A DNA stretch of 49,134 nucleotides from Candidatus Zipacnadia bacterium (GTDB lineage: Bacteria > Armatimonadota > Zipacnadia > Zipacnadales > UBA5352). The notes beneath the pieces were generated by a model that worked only from the letters and a program-made list of their open reading frames with translations, did not search any database and was not told the DNA's origin. Shown piece after piece: positions 32,701-41,679 of this stretch. The DNA is taken from positions 1 to 49,134 of the forward strand of contig JALGUJ010000023.1 in assembly GCA_029820945.1 (NCBI GenBank), in the 5' to 3' direction. The position numbers and the translations under genes are program-made. Within the stretch, counting starts at the first letter, position 1; each line of letters starts with the position of its first letter.

Positions 32701-34361
32701 GGGTCGTAGTAGGAGGTGTACCAGAACAGGTGGTCGTTATTGCCGGCCAGCCACGCGCTGTTCTCGATGCCGTCGAAGTATATGTCCACCGAGGTCTTCG
32801 CGCAGTCCCAGATCGGGTCGGGGTAGTCGCGCCGGAAGTAGCGCGCCAGCACATACAGCGACATCGCGGCCCAGTCACCGTGGCGGTTGCCCACGTGTGC
32901 AGAGGGCGTGGTGCGCCCGTAGACGCCCTCGTGCGCGCGATGGGTGAGCTGCCGCGCGAAGGCGTTGGTGATCTCCAGCCGCTGCTCGTCGGTGAAGAAC
33001 GGGTCCTCCTCGATCAGGTCCCAGAAGAGGATCATCATGTGCGCGGCGTAGTGGTACGGGCCGGCCAGCGGATCGTGTTTGTTCTCGATGCGCTCGCCGT
33101 CCAGCTCCTCGATCTCCGCGATGGCCTGCTCGTCCGGGAAGGCCAGGCGCAGGAACTCGCGCGCGTGGTACTCGTCGCCGGTCATGTAGAATGCGGCCAT
33201 GTGCTTGGAGATGATGTTCCAGCCGAAGTAGCCCGATGAGCCGTAGGTGTTGGACGCCTCCCAGATCTGCATCTCCGTCGGATCGCGGGGCACCTGGTAG
33301 CCCTCGCCGAGCTGGATGTCGCGCAGCCACCCGACGCTCAGCTCCCCCTGCTCGGCGCCGGCGTCGCGCAGCATGCCCACGAAGGCCCGGGCAGCCTCGG
33401 CCACGCCGTCGTCGTCGCTGCCGCCGACGAGGATGACGTTCAGCCCGTCACCGAAGGGGCTGTGCAGCGTGCGCACCACGTGGCCGCCCGGGCCGGGGTA
33501 CTTGAGGTCCAGCAGCGTGTAGAAGCGCTCGTAAAGTCCCTGGATGATGCGGTTCGTGGAGCGGTTGCCGAGGGCGATGAGGTGCCCTGCCGGCGGCAGC
33601 CCGGCCTCATCCGCGTCGTCGGCGACGATCGGTACGTCCACGCCGGCCAGCTCGCGGATCGCGGCCTGGATCGCGCGGGCCGCCTCCTGGTGGCGGTCTG
33701 CAGGTGCAACGATCGCGATCTGTGCCTCCCCGCCGGCGACCAGCGGCGTGGTCAGGTGCAGCTCCTTGAGCTGGTCGAACTGCGGCGGCACCGGCTCAGG
33801 TGCCGGGCCCTCGGGGAACGCGGGCGGCTCCACGCCTGACTCGACTGTCACGTTGTCCACCATCACCTTCGGTGTCGTCTCTTCGTGTGTGTACAGGTAG
33901 ATGCGCCCTTCGGTCGTGCCCTCAGGGACGGGCACGAACATGCGGATGACGTTGAACTCCTCGGCCGACTGCGCCGCCAGCGACGTCTGCTCGAACGTGT
34001 TGGAAGGGAAGAAGCGGAACTGCAGGTAGGCACCGGCGGACGATGCCTCGCCGACGCGCCGCACGGAGACGGTCACCAGCGCGTTCTGGCCTCCCTCCAG
34101 CGGGAAGTCCTGGAAGACGCCGATCTCCGCATTGGCGTTCCCGTCCTCGATGAGCAAGGCCCTGCCGCCATCGACGCCGCCATCCACCACGGTCAGCGAC
34201 TGCCCCTCGTCGGGGCCGGAGTACCGGCTCCACCCCGTGGGCAGGCCGTCTTCGGCCACGCCCTCCTCGAAGGATGGGTTGACCAGCGGGACGTAGTCGG
34301 CCCGCGCCTGGGCCGCGACCAGCGTGAGGGCGGCCAGCATGAGAACGATGATTCGCTGCAT
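29742..34361 (-). CDS. Secreted heparinase-fold paralogue fused to a C-terminal beta-propeller
   Basis: This 1539-residue protein has a signal peptide to about residue 21. A CBM4/9-like jelly roll lies at about 22-175 (LVNPSFEEG, later VMVDNVTVES), then a GH67-N-like domain at about 197-350 (HLIALGNRSTNRIIQGLYER). An alpha/alpha toroid (360-640), a heparinase-type beta-sandwich (about 690-900) and a propeller (about 1160-1539) with calcium loops DVDGDGEREVV and DLDGDGDMEII follow. Where the paralogue has HGHDDANAV this one has LPYHTFSVI (His701), so the lyase signature looks lost or altered. It may be a different-specificity lyase or a binding protein. It is transcribed toward the NIF3-like gene and diverges from the plus-strand operon at 34576. 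Confidence 0.85.
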   Translation of the reverse strand: MQRIIVLMLAALTLVAAQARADYVPLVNPSFEEGVAEDGLPTGWSRYSGPDEGQSLTVVDGGVDGGRALLIEDGNANAEIGVFQDFPLEGGQNALVTVSVRRVGEASSAGAYLQFRFFPSNTFEQTSLAAQSAEEFNVIRMFVPVPEGTTEGRIYLYTHEETTPKVMVDNVTVESGVEPPAFPEGPAPEPVPPQFDQLKELHLTTPLVAGGEAQIAIVAPADRHQEAARAIQAAIRELAGVDVPIVADDADEAGLPPAGHLIALGNRSTNRIIQGLYERFYTLLDLKYPGPGGHVVRTLHSPFGDGLNVILVGGSDDDGVAEAARAFVGMLRDAGAEQGELSVGWLRDIQLGEGYQVPRDPTEMQIWEASNTYGSSGYFGWNIISKHMAAFYMTGDEYHAREFLRLAFPDEQAIAEIEELDGERIENKHDPLAGPYHYAAHMMILFWDLIEEDPFFTDEQRLEITNAFARQLTHRAHEGVYGRTTPSAHVGNRHGDWAAMSLYVLARYFRRDYPDPIWDCAKTSVDIYFDGIENSAWLAGNNDHLFWYTSYYDPLLDYMHLSGDRGGMGNLRQALKTQDILFTGREDDWGLRASSLNFLHRAADITGDGRFIFYRDRTGLDTDILRLGQSWWPDDIEARPPTELLHTWTIQPMPEPMWRARGSGIPLDRQFLWGTWRTTLDGTGDLLMIKGHNGGGRLPYHTFSVIELRLADYTLLKGYRNQVLTSADGMVEPTVAMDSALLDHGVIGDIAYAVGEVPEMAFCNWRRSVLQREGHYTIFVDDLTFRTDSDNVKVETEWQTVGGHWDAARNAVLIQGSGGARPEGYVSFSALDADVACGPGTADELLSDLTGIDIVLLKAHEPGTWMEMPFTLDKPIVGQIFCDLLNYKDRGILRISLDGEALVEGFDHQAPAAVRARADLGEHALEAGEHVLRVEVTGGHEGTDRMFVGLVGLSVRPEGVTEAPGPLGFELHPSRVMNASGGGTVVMQWLGSATEGQHRRFFHLLAPKLGDEALEAYQIAESAAVMSLPRPALAVGGEFEGIAADVALLAEDHAVALGMTRLPFASANVPVDLRWDFEDATLIVSADQQTELTIAGEDILLEPGTHTLEDMRLGDRGWVDEIAGYLQEARAERERQLLAAAQPRPVEAPEMAPATAGAIGGKPVAAEVIPHEGSDLIALAEGQTVHVLDADGSEQQALQADGPIRVLRWWAEHGLLLVGCEDEQVIAFDLDTGERRWVFVSEMHQAVWEAGKQYWFKSAYPGIHGLHTGQFIGGESQAFVGSACTLEIIDHEGGLVERLPVFWGNGWKFQLIDGPDESRNLLIARWPNGTDTLAVINSETLSVGKSFYGVPGGHTMVGGWSAQNRTGIEYVDVDGDGEREVVTATNGVWNRVTVFSGEGAPLFNAQFGPGPSKAPYTTMRDLTVADLDGDGDMEIITGIADGLVVALDHECRRAWATRLPSPPTQLQVVTPAAGTPAIIAGCEDGSMVRLTGAGEIAALGHAGGRVETLVTIATDAGPMVIATTADGAVSGYLIGRAGG

Positions 34362-34451
34362 GTCGGATCATCTCCACCCGCATGGATGCGTGCCCCGCAT
34401 CCGCTTCCTCGCCGGGGCGATGGTGGCCTCCCGATGTGCGGCAAGGGCGCG

Positions 34452-34470
34452 GCTCCGCATCACACATGGC
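34452..34470 (-). repeat. Dispersed 19-base intergenic motif, copy 4
   Basis: On the minus strand GCCATGTGTGATGCGGAGC, differing from copy 2 at four positions. It lies in the 214-base divergent gap between two secreted enzyme genes. Confidence 0.4.
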
Positions 34471-34575
34471 GGCGGGGGAACGGCGGATTGGAGGGCATGG
34501 CGGACACCGGCCGGTCGCGGAGAAGGACATTCCCGCTCGGGCGCTCAATCTGACACCGCTCGGAGGGAGATACGG

Positions 34576-37119
34576 ATGGCCCAAAGGGGATGGTCCGTCA
34601 TGCGCAGCCTCGTGCTCCCTGTGACTATCGTGATGCTGTGCGCTGGAGCGCTGGTGCCCACCATTCGCGTCATCGACATCCCCGACCAGGCGGGGCAGGT
34701 GCGCGTGGCCCAGGTGATCCTGGCGCAGGCCGACGAGCAGGTCGCGCCGGAGATGCCGGACCTGGGCGAGAACATCGCGCTCGGCAGGCCCTACACCATG
34801 GAGCCGCAGCCGGGCTACAGCTACTGCACCGACCCCGATGACGCGACTCAGCTCACCGACGGCGAGTACTCGGAGGGCTACTTCTGGACGCAGGAGTCCA
34901 CCGTCGGCTGGAGCGGCACCGGGATGAAGCACATCACCATCGACCTGGGCGAGGACCTGCCCATCCGCGGCATCTCCTTCAACACCGCGGCGGGCGTCGC
35001 GGACGTGCGCTGGCCCGCGAGCATCCTGGCGTTCGTCAGCCCCGATGGCGAGAGCTGGTACGAGATCGCGGACATCCTCCAGCTCCACCTGGCGCACTCG
35101 GAGCTGCCGGAGTTCGGGGAGTACGGCGTGCGGCGCATCTGGACCGATGAGCTGCAGACTCACGGTCGCTACGTCAGGCTGTGTATCGAGCCGACGCCCA
35201 ACTACCTGTTCTGCGACGAGATCGAGGTCTTCCGGGGCGAGGACGCGTGGCTCGCGCAGGCGTACGCGACGGAGCCGCTGGCGGACGTGCAGGATGCGCT
35301 GAACCGGCGACGCATCACGCGCCTGATCGCCGAGCAGTTCCAGCGCGACCTCGCCGCGGTGCAGGCGGACCTCGAGGAGCTGCCCGTCGCGCAACGCGCC
35401 GAGCTGCAGGGGCGTGCCGATGAGCTGTCGGTGGCGATCGCCGAGATGGCGCCGATCGAGATGGAGGGCTTCGTCGCGGTCCTGCCCATGACCACGCTGG
35501 AGGAGGAGATCTTCCGGCTGCAGGCGGACGTCTGGCGGGCGCAGGGCAAGCCGGAGGTCCGCCTGTGGGACAAGCACCGCTGGGACCCGCTGGCGCCGAG
35601 CGAGGAGCCGGGCGCCGGTGCGCCCGAGGCGGCGGTCGAGGTGGCGATGATGCAGGGCGAGTTCCGCGCCGATGTCTTCAACATCACCAACGCCTCAGAC
35701 GGCGAGTGGCTCCGCCTGCGCATCAGCGACCTGCCCGGCGGCCCGAACCCGGAGTACATCTCGGTCCATGAGGTCGAGCACGTAGGCACGCGCTGGTTCA
35801 CCTCGGTGGCGGCGGCGCTGCCCCTTGCCAAGCGCGGGCCGAATGCCTGGGAGATCTACGTCCCGCGCGGCATGACCCGGCAGGTCTGGTTCTCGATCAA
35901 CCGACCGGAGGTCGAGCCCGGCCTGCACGAAGGCGTCATCGACGTGTCTTCAGCGACCGGCTTCTCCGCCGAGGTTCCGTTCCGCCTGCGTGTCTACCCG
36001 CTGCGCTTCCCCGACGAGACCACGCTGCTGGTGGGCGGCTGGAGCTACACCGACTCGGAGGCGACCTACGGGATCACCCCGGAGAACCGCATGGCGGTGA
36101 TCGAGCACCTGCAGGAACACTTCGTGAATGCCCCCTGGGCGACGGGCAGTAGCATCAAGAGCGGAGACTTCGACGACGAGGGGAATGTGATCGAGCCCCC
36201 GGACACCGAGCGCTTCGACCGGTGGCTGGACCTGTGGCCGGATGCGAAGATGTACATGGTCTTCGCGGCGGTGGGCGGCAGCTTCAACGGCGCCGAGATG
36301 GGCACGCAGATGTTCGCCAACAAGGTCGGCGCGTGGGCGCGCTTCTGGGCGGACCACATGGTCGAGCGCGGCAAACGCCCCGATCAGCTTGGCCTGCTGC
36401 TGGTGGACGAGCCGCACGGCCAGGAGCAGTACGACACGATCACTGCCTGGGCGAAGGCGATCGAGGCCGCCGCGCCGGCCATCGTGACCTGGGAGGACCC
36501 GCAGCCGCCCAGGGTCGAGGCCTCGCTGCTGGAGATGTTCGCGGCCGTGGACGTGCTCTGCCCGTACCGCAAGCAGTACTACCAGAAGGGCGGCTGGTAT
36601 CACGATCTGCTCGCCGAGATGCAGCAGCAGGGCAAAGAGCTGTGGTTTTACTCCGCGGACGGGCCGGCGCGGAGCTTCGATCCCTTCAGCTACTACCTGC
36701 TGCAGGAGTGGCACGCCTTCGGCATCGGCGCGAGAGGCTCGAACTTCTGGGCCTTCGGCGACAACGGGCGCGTCTCGTGCTGGAACGAGTACCCCGCTCC
36801 GGGCCGCGGGCCCTACTGCCCGACCTACATCGATGAGACCTCGATCACCGCCGCCAAGTATATGGAGGCCATCCGCGAGGGGATCGAGGACTACGAGTAC
36901 CTGACGATGCTGCAGGCGCGCGTCGAGGAGCTTGAGGCGCAGGGCGCGCCGGCGGCGCGGCTCGCACCGGCCAAGGAGCTGCTCGCCACCGCCGTGGACC
37001 GCGTCATGGCGATGGACGCGGAGCCGACGTACACCTGGGACCAGCCGAAGGACCGGGCCGTCCAGGACCGGGTGCGGATTGAGGTGCTGGAGGCGCTGAT
37101 GGAGCTGTCCGAGCTCTAG
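34576..37119 (+). CDS. Exported discoidin-DUF4091 (GH123-like) protein
   Basis: This 847-residue protein has a hydrophobic export signal beginning MRSLVLPVTIVML (Met9). Met1 at 34576 has the better ribosome site (GGAGGGAG); Met9 at 34600 would give a more ordinary signal peptide. An F5/8 type C domain lies at about 64-220 (ENIALGRPYTMEP, then YFWTQESTVGW). A helical linker follows (about 235-300), then beta domains and a C-terminal barrel with LLLVDEPHG. Its Asp611-Glu612 match the D-E catalytic pair of GH123-type enzymes, and AIREGIEDYEYLTML is the DUF4091 ending. It shares family with the protein at 16575-19433. It is the first gene of a two-gene operon; the next starts 31 bases later. Confidence 0.85.
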   Translation: MAQRGWSVMRSLVLPVTIVMLCAGALVPTIRVIDIPDQAGQVRVAQVILAQADEQVAPEMPDLGENIALGRPYTMEPQPGYSYCTDPDDATQLTDGEYSEGYFWTQESTVGWSGTGMKHITIDLGEDLPIRGISFNTAAGVADVRWPASILAFVSPDGESWYEIADILQLHLAHSELPEFGEYGVRRIWTDELQTHGRYVRLCIEPTPNYLFCDEIEVFRGEDAWLAQAYATEPLADVQDALNRRRITRLIAEQFQRDLAAVQADLEELPVAQRAELQGRADELSVAIAEMAPIEMEGFVAVLPMTTLEEEIFRLQADVWRAQGKPEVRLWDKHRWDPLAPSEEPGAGAPEAAVEVAMMQGEFRADVFNITNASDGEWLRLRISDLPGGPNPEYISVHEVEHVGTRWFTSVAAALPLAKRGPNAWEIYVPRGMTRQVWFSINRPEVEPGLHEGVIDVSSATGFSAEVPFRLRVYPLRFPDETTLLVGGWSYTDSEATYGITPENRMAVIEHLQEHFVNAPWATGSSIKSGDFDDEGNVIEPPDTERFDRWLDLWPDAKMYMVFAAVGGSFNGAEMGTQMFANKVGAWARFWADHMVERGKRPDQLGLLLVDEPHGQEQYDTITAWAKAIEAAAPAIVTWEDPQPPRVEASLLEMFAAVDVLCPYRKQYYQKGGWYHDLLAEMQQQGKELWFYSADGPARSFDPFSYYLLQEWHAFGIGARGSNFWAFGDNGRVSCWNEYPAPGRGPYCPTYIDETSITAAKYMEAIREGIEDYEYLTMLQARVEELEAQGAPAARLAPAKELLATAVDRVMAMDAEPTYTWDQPKDRAVQDRVRIEVLEALMELSEL

Positions 37120-37150
37120 GCTGAGCCGTTGAGGACCGGGAGGAATCGCG

Positions 37151-40100
37151 ATGCGTCGCGCTATCCTGATCATCGCCATTCTCGCCGCACTGTGCGGCCG
37201 GGGCGGAGCGCAGGAGCTGCCCAACCTCGTCGCCAACCCCGGTTTCGAGCAGATCGAGGCGGGGCAGCCGGTCGGCTGGGAGCTGTCCGGCTCGGTGGAC
37301 CTCGACAACGCCCAGTTCTACGCCGGCGCGATGGGCCTGCGCATGCGCCATGACGACGTCGCGACCTCGACGGCCCGCGAGGCGGTCAAGGCCGGCTCAC
37401 GCGAGTACCTGCTGCTTGCGTGGGTTCGGGTGGATGATGTGGCTGGCACCGGCGCGCGCGTGCGCGTCTTCGGGCCGGACGAGACCCTGGTGGCGCAGAC
37501 CGAACCGATGACCGGGACTGAGGGCTGGCGGCGCATCTCGCTGGCCTTCAACCCCGGCGGCGTGAATAAGGCGACTGTCGAGCTGGCACTCGAGAACGCT
37601 ACAGGCACCGTCTGGTTCGATGACGTCGTGGTGGCGCAGGCGTCCGAGCTCCGGCCACTGCTCCAGGAGGCGAGTGAGGAGCCGGGCCGCGAGAACATCG
37701 CGCTCGGCAGGCCCTATGTGCTCTCGCCGCCGCCTAGCTATCGCTACTGCACCGACCCCGGGGATGCGACTCAGCTCACCGACGGCGAGTACACCGTCGG
37801 CTACTTCTGGACCCAGGAGTCCACCGTCGGCTGGTATCTATACTCCCCCCAGATCATCGTGGACCTTGGCCAGGTGCACGCCATCGACGGTATCATGATC
37901 AACTGCCCTGGTGGTGGCGTCGCCGGCGTCAAGTTTCCCAACACCGTCATCTACCTCGTCAGCGACGATGGAGAGCACTTCCACGAGGTCGCGCGGCTGA
38001 GCCCGGCGGGCCTGCGGCAGGACGGCAGCGCCTGGTACACGCACAGGTTCCTCGCGGACGACCTCAACACGCGCGGGCGCTACGTCATGATCCTGCTGGA
38101 GAAGGCAGGCTCCACCGTGTTCGCCGATGAGATAGAGGTCTACCCCGGCGATCACGATCCCCGGGCCGTCAGCTTCGCCGGCGAGCCCGTCAGCCGCACC
38201 GAGCTGGCCTTCAGGCAGTACGGCATCACGCCCGAGTCCTACCGCCCGGGGCACTTCCCCGAGACGCCCCACGTAAAGTGGGCGAAGCCGCTGGCCGGTG
38301 GGCCCATCAAGGCCATCCTGATGTGCTACGGCGGCGACATGCGCGACGTGTGCGAGATCGCGCAGCGCACCGACCTCGACTACGAGCCCGTGCAGCACTT
38401 CTCGTTCTACGGCCCCAAGGAGCTGGGCGGGCTGATGCAGGACCAGATCCGCGACGCCCTGCCGGAGGCCGAGGTGATGATCGTCGGCGGCCTCCGGTGG
38501 GAGGCCGTGCCCCAGCCGCTACTCGAACCGATTCGCGCTCGCGTCCGCGAGGGGATGGGCCTCATCTGCGTCAGCACCCAGCCGAAGTGGCTCGATCCCA
38601 TCGCGGACGTCTTCGAGGAGGCCCCGCTGCCCGACGACCAGGGAATCCTCGACAGCATCGCCATGGACGCGCTGCCCGACTACCGCCCGCCCCGGGAGAC
38701 GCACTTCCACCTGGGCGCCTACGGCCAGGGCCGGGTGGCACGCGTGCGGTGGGCGGAGTTCACGCGCGGCGCACACTCCCTGCTGCCAGCGTTCGACCTT
38801 GATGCCATCGACGACGACGGCATGGGCCCGGGGGAGATCGCGCACGCGGCCCTCGCCAAGCTGATCCTCTGGGCCGCGCAGCGCGAGCCGCAGGGCATGG
38901 CTGAGACTGTCGAGCGCGTCTGGCGTGACCGGCAGTTCGACGAGCAACTGCGCGAGACCGCCGAGGCAACGCCTGGAGCGCTGAGCGCCGAGCCCGAGCA
39001 GCGCTGCACGCTCAACGGCCGCAACACGGTGAGCGCGTGGCTGCGCGACGCCGACGGTGCGGTCGTGGACTTCGCGGTGCAGTCCTACGTGGTCGAGCGC
39101 GACGCGGCGATCGAAGCCGTCGAGATGGCGCAGCGGGTCTTCGAGCCGGGCGAGCCGGTGGAGGCGACCGTCCAGGTCGTGGGCGACGTGGACGGCCTGA
39201 CGCTCGCGGCGCGGCTGGTGGACACCTACGGCCGGCTTCTCGGCGAGGGCGAGACGCCCGTGGCGGCCGGCGGCGAGGTCGCGATCTCCATGCCCGCCCC
39301 GCATCCTCTCACCCTCGCCTGCGACCTGCACCTGGAGCTGCGGCGCGGCGAGGATGTGCTGGAGAAGCGCCTCGACCGCGCCTGGATCGACCTGCCGCAG
39401 GATCACGATGAGCTGATCTTCTGTGCGTGGTACGCGTGGGACACACAGCCGACGGCATACTGGGGCCTGCGCATGCTCGAGCAGATGGGCGTGGACACCT
39501 ACGTCTCGCTGCCCGGCGCCTGGCGGGCCGAGAACGCCGCCTACGCCAACATGCGCCACGGCCCGGAGAACGTGGAGCGGGTGTACCCTGCGAACACCGA
39601 CGATTCGCTGGTGCGCCGGCCGTGCCTGAGCGACCCTGAGTACCGCGAGCAGACGCGCGAGCGCGTGGCGCGCATGGCGGCCGAGGTACGGCCCTACGGC
39701 GTTATCGACTGGTCCCTGGGTGACGAGTCGACGCTCGGCCGGCGCGACTACTGCCGCTCGCAGACCTGCCTGGCGGCCTTCCGCGCGTGGCTGCAGGAGC
39801 GGTTCGAGTCGGTGGCGGCGCTGAACGAGAGCTGGGGCACGGACTTCGCGGCCTGGGATGACGTCATGCCGGCGACCCGCGAGGAGATCGAGGGGCGGGA
39901 GCACCTCGGCCAATGGCTGGACCACCGGCGCTACATGGAGTGGCTGTTCGCCGACTACCACGGGTGGCTGCGCGAGATTATCGAGGAGCAGATCCCGCAG
40001 GCGCGCGTGGGCATCTCCGGCACGCCGCGGCCCAACTCATACTCCGGCCACGACTGGTGGCAGCTCATGCAGAAGGCGCTCACGCACCTGTCCGGCTACG

Positions 40101-41665
40101 GCGGCGTGCAGCGCGAGCTGCAGCGCTCCTTCCTGCGGCCGGGCACCTTCTACTCCACATTCCTGGGCTATGACTACAAGGACAGCAACGAGCAGAGGGC
40201 GCGCTACTCGCCCTGGGACCTGCTGCTGCACGGCGCCAGCGGGATCAACTACTACACGCTCGTCTCCAACACCCTCAACTGCCCGCTGATCCGCCCCGAC
40301 GGGACGCTCAGCCGCCACGCGGGCTGGTTCTTCCCGGAAGTGCAGGAGCTCAAGCGCGGCATCGGGAGGCTGCTGATCGCGGCGGAGTACGAGCATGACG
40401 GGATCGCGGTGCACTACTCGCCGCCGAGCGTCCACGCCGCGACCGCCACCGGCCTGTTCGAGGCCAGCAACCACCTGCGCAACTGGCAGATGAACCTGAC
40501 GAACGTGGGCCGCATCCTGCAGCAGTGCCACTTCCAGTTCGACTTCATCCACGAGGAGCAGATGGCCGCAGGCGCGCTGAGCGACTACCGCGTGCTGATC
40601 CTGCCCTGGTCCTCGGCTGTCAGCGAGACGGAGGCGGCGGCGATCCGCGAGTTCGTGGAGGGTGGAGGGACGGTCATCGCCGACTGTTACTGCGGCGTGC
40701 GCGACGACCACGGCCACGGGCGGCCCATGCTTGACGACCTGTTCGGCGTGCGCCAGTCGCTGGACCCGCCCGCCCTGGAGCATGCGACGCTGACCATCGA
40801 GGAGGGCGCGGGGCTGGGGGTGTCGGCGGTGCCCGTGGCGTCGGGCAGCGCCGATCTGGAGCTGGCGGGCGGCGAGGCGGCGGCGAAGGTGGACGACGCG
40901 CCGGCGCTGATCGCGCGCGACGTGGGGGAGGGCACCGCGGTCTTCCTCAACTGCGCTTTCAGCAACTACATGCAGGTGCGCGCCACCGGCGTGGCGGGTG
41001 AAACGCAGGAGGAGGCGGCCTCGCCCGAGGAAGTCACGCGGCCCATCCGCGCGCTGGTGACGTCGCTGATGGAGCGCGCCGGGATCCACCGGCCGCTGCT
41101 CGCCGACGCAGGCGCGAAGGGGTCGCAGCTCGAGGTCTCGCGCCTGGCACTCGGCAAGATCGAGCTGGTCGGCATCCTGCGGTCCATTACCGAGGGCGCC
41201 ATCGACCGCGAGGACGTGCTGCCCTTCACGCTGGCGCTGGAGGAGCCCGCACACGTCTACGACTGCCGGGCAGGCAAGTACCTGGGCCGGACGGACAGCG
41301 TGGAGGGCGAGGCGCTGCGTGGCGTGGCGCACCTCTACGCGCTGCTGCCCTATCGGGTGGCCGGTCTGTCGGTCGATGGCGCGGCGAGCGCGGCTCCCGG
41401 CGATGCGATCGAGGTGGCGCTGGCGGTGCAGGCCGAGGGCGGGGAGCCCGGAACGCACGTCATCCACGTGGATGTGCAGGCGCCCGGCGAGGACGCGGGA
41501 GAGCGCCACTGGTACTCGCGCAACGTGACCGCCGAGCGCGGCCGGGCGACCGCGGTGATCCCGCTTGCCCTCAATGACCCCACCGGCGAGTGGACCGTCG
41601 TCGCGCGCGAGGTCATCAGCGGGGAGCAGGCGCGGTTGACCGTGAACGTGGCCGCGCGGGACTGA
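37151..41665 (+). CDS. Secreted discoidin-GH42-like multidomain protein
   Basis: This 1504-residue protein has a signal peptide ending at about Ala20. In order: CBM4/9-like (24-165, NLVANPGFEQIEAG); a discoidin domain (about 175-335) nearly identical at its start to that of the upstream gene product; a first flavodoxin/GATase-like domain (about 375-600); a linker; and a GH42-like barrel (about 755-1100) with VIDWSLGDES, Glu859 being the expected acid/base, and LNESWGTDFAAWDDV. Next is a beta-galactosidase trimerisation-like domain (about 1140-1240, YRVLILPWSSAVSE) and C-terminal beta domains. At the position where GH42 enzymes carry the nucleophile Glu the sequence reads FLGYDYKDSN, so catalysis is uncertain. 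GGGAGGA precedes the start. It is co-transcribed with the DUF4091 gene. Confidence 0.85.
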   Translation: MRRAILIIAILAALCGRGGAQELPNLVANPGFEQIEAGQPVGWELSGSVDLDNAQFYAGAMGLRMRHDDVATSTAREAVKAGSREYLLLAWVRVDDVAGTGARVRVFGPDETLVAQTEPMTGTEGWRRISLAFNPGGVNKATVELALENATGTVWFDDVVVAQASELRPLLQEASEEPGRENIALGRPYVLSPPPSYRYCTDPGDATQLTDGEYTVGYFWTQESTVGWYLYSPQIIVDLGQVHAIDGIMINCPGGGVAGVKFPNTVIYLVSDDGEHFHEVARLSPAGLRQDGSAWYTHRFLADDLNTRGRYVMILLEKAGSTVFADEIEVYPGDHDPRAVSFAGEPVSRTELAFRQYGITPESYRPGHFPETPHVKWAKPLAGGPIKAILMCYGGDMRDVCEIAQRTDLDYEPVQHFSFYGPKELGGLMQDQIRDALPEAEVMIVGGLRWEAVPQPLLEPIRARVREGMGLICVSTQPKWLDPIADVFEEAPLPDDQGILDSIAMDALPDYRPPRETHFHLGAYGQGRVARVRWAEFTRGAHSLLPAFDLDAIDDDGMGPGEIAHAALAKLILWAAQREPQGMAETVERVWRDRQFDEQLRETAEATPGALSAEPEQRCTLNGRNTVSAWLRDADGAVVDFAVQSYVVERDAAIEAVEMAQRVFEPGEPVEATVQVVGDVDGLTLAARLVDTYGRLLGEGETPVAAGGEVAISMPAPHPLTLACDLHLELRRGEDVLEKRLDRAWIDLPQDHDELIFCAWYAWDTQPTAYWGLRMLEQMGVDTYVSLPGAWRAENAAYANMRHGPENVERVYPANTDDSLVRRPCLSDPEYREQTRERVARMAAEVRPYGVIDWSLGDESTLGRRDYCRSQTCLAAFRAWLQERFESVAALNESWGTDFAAWDDVMPATREEIEGREHLGQWLDHRRYMEWLFADYHGWLREIIEEQIPQARVGISGTPRPNSYSGHDWWQLMQKALTHLSGYGGVQRELQRSFLRPGTFYSTFLGYDYKDSNEQRARYSPWDLLLHGASGINYYTLVSNTLNCPLIRPDGTLSRHAGWFFPEVQELKRGIGRLLIAAEYEHDGIAVHYSPPSVHAATATGLFEASNHLRNWQMNLTNVGRILQQCHFQFDFIHEEQMAAGALSDYRVLILPWSSAVSETEAAAIREFVEGGGTVIADCYCGVRDDHGHGRPMLDDLFGVRQSLDPPALEHATLTIEEGAGLGVSAVPVASGSADLELAGGEAAAKVDDAPALIARDVGEGTAVFLNCAFSNYMQVRATGVAGETQEEAASPEEVTRPIRALVTSLMERAGIHRPLLADAGAKGSQLEVSRLALGKIELVGILRSITEGAIDREDVLPFTLALEEPAHVYDCRAGKYLGRTDSVEGEALRGVAHLYALLPYRVAGLSVDGAASAAPGDAIEVALAVQAEGGEPGTHVIHVDVQAPGEDAGERHWYSRNVTAERGRATAVIPLALNDPTGEWTVVAREVISGEQARLTVNVAARD

Positions 41666-41679
41666 GCGCCGGTCAGTCC
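41659..41679. terminator. Symmetrical hairpin spanning two convergent stop codons
   Basis: GGACTGA (41659-41665) and TCAGTCC (41673-41679) pair perfectly around a 7-base loop. Each arm contains the stop codon of one of the two convergent genes. There is no T-tract on either side, so intrinsic termination is only a possibility. Confidence 0.35.
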
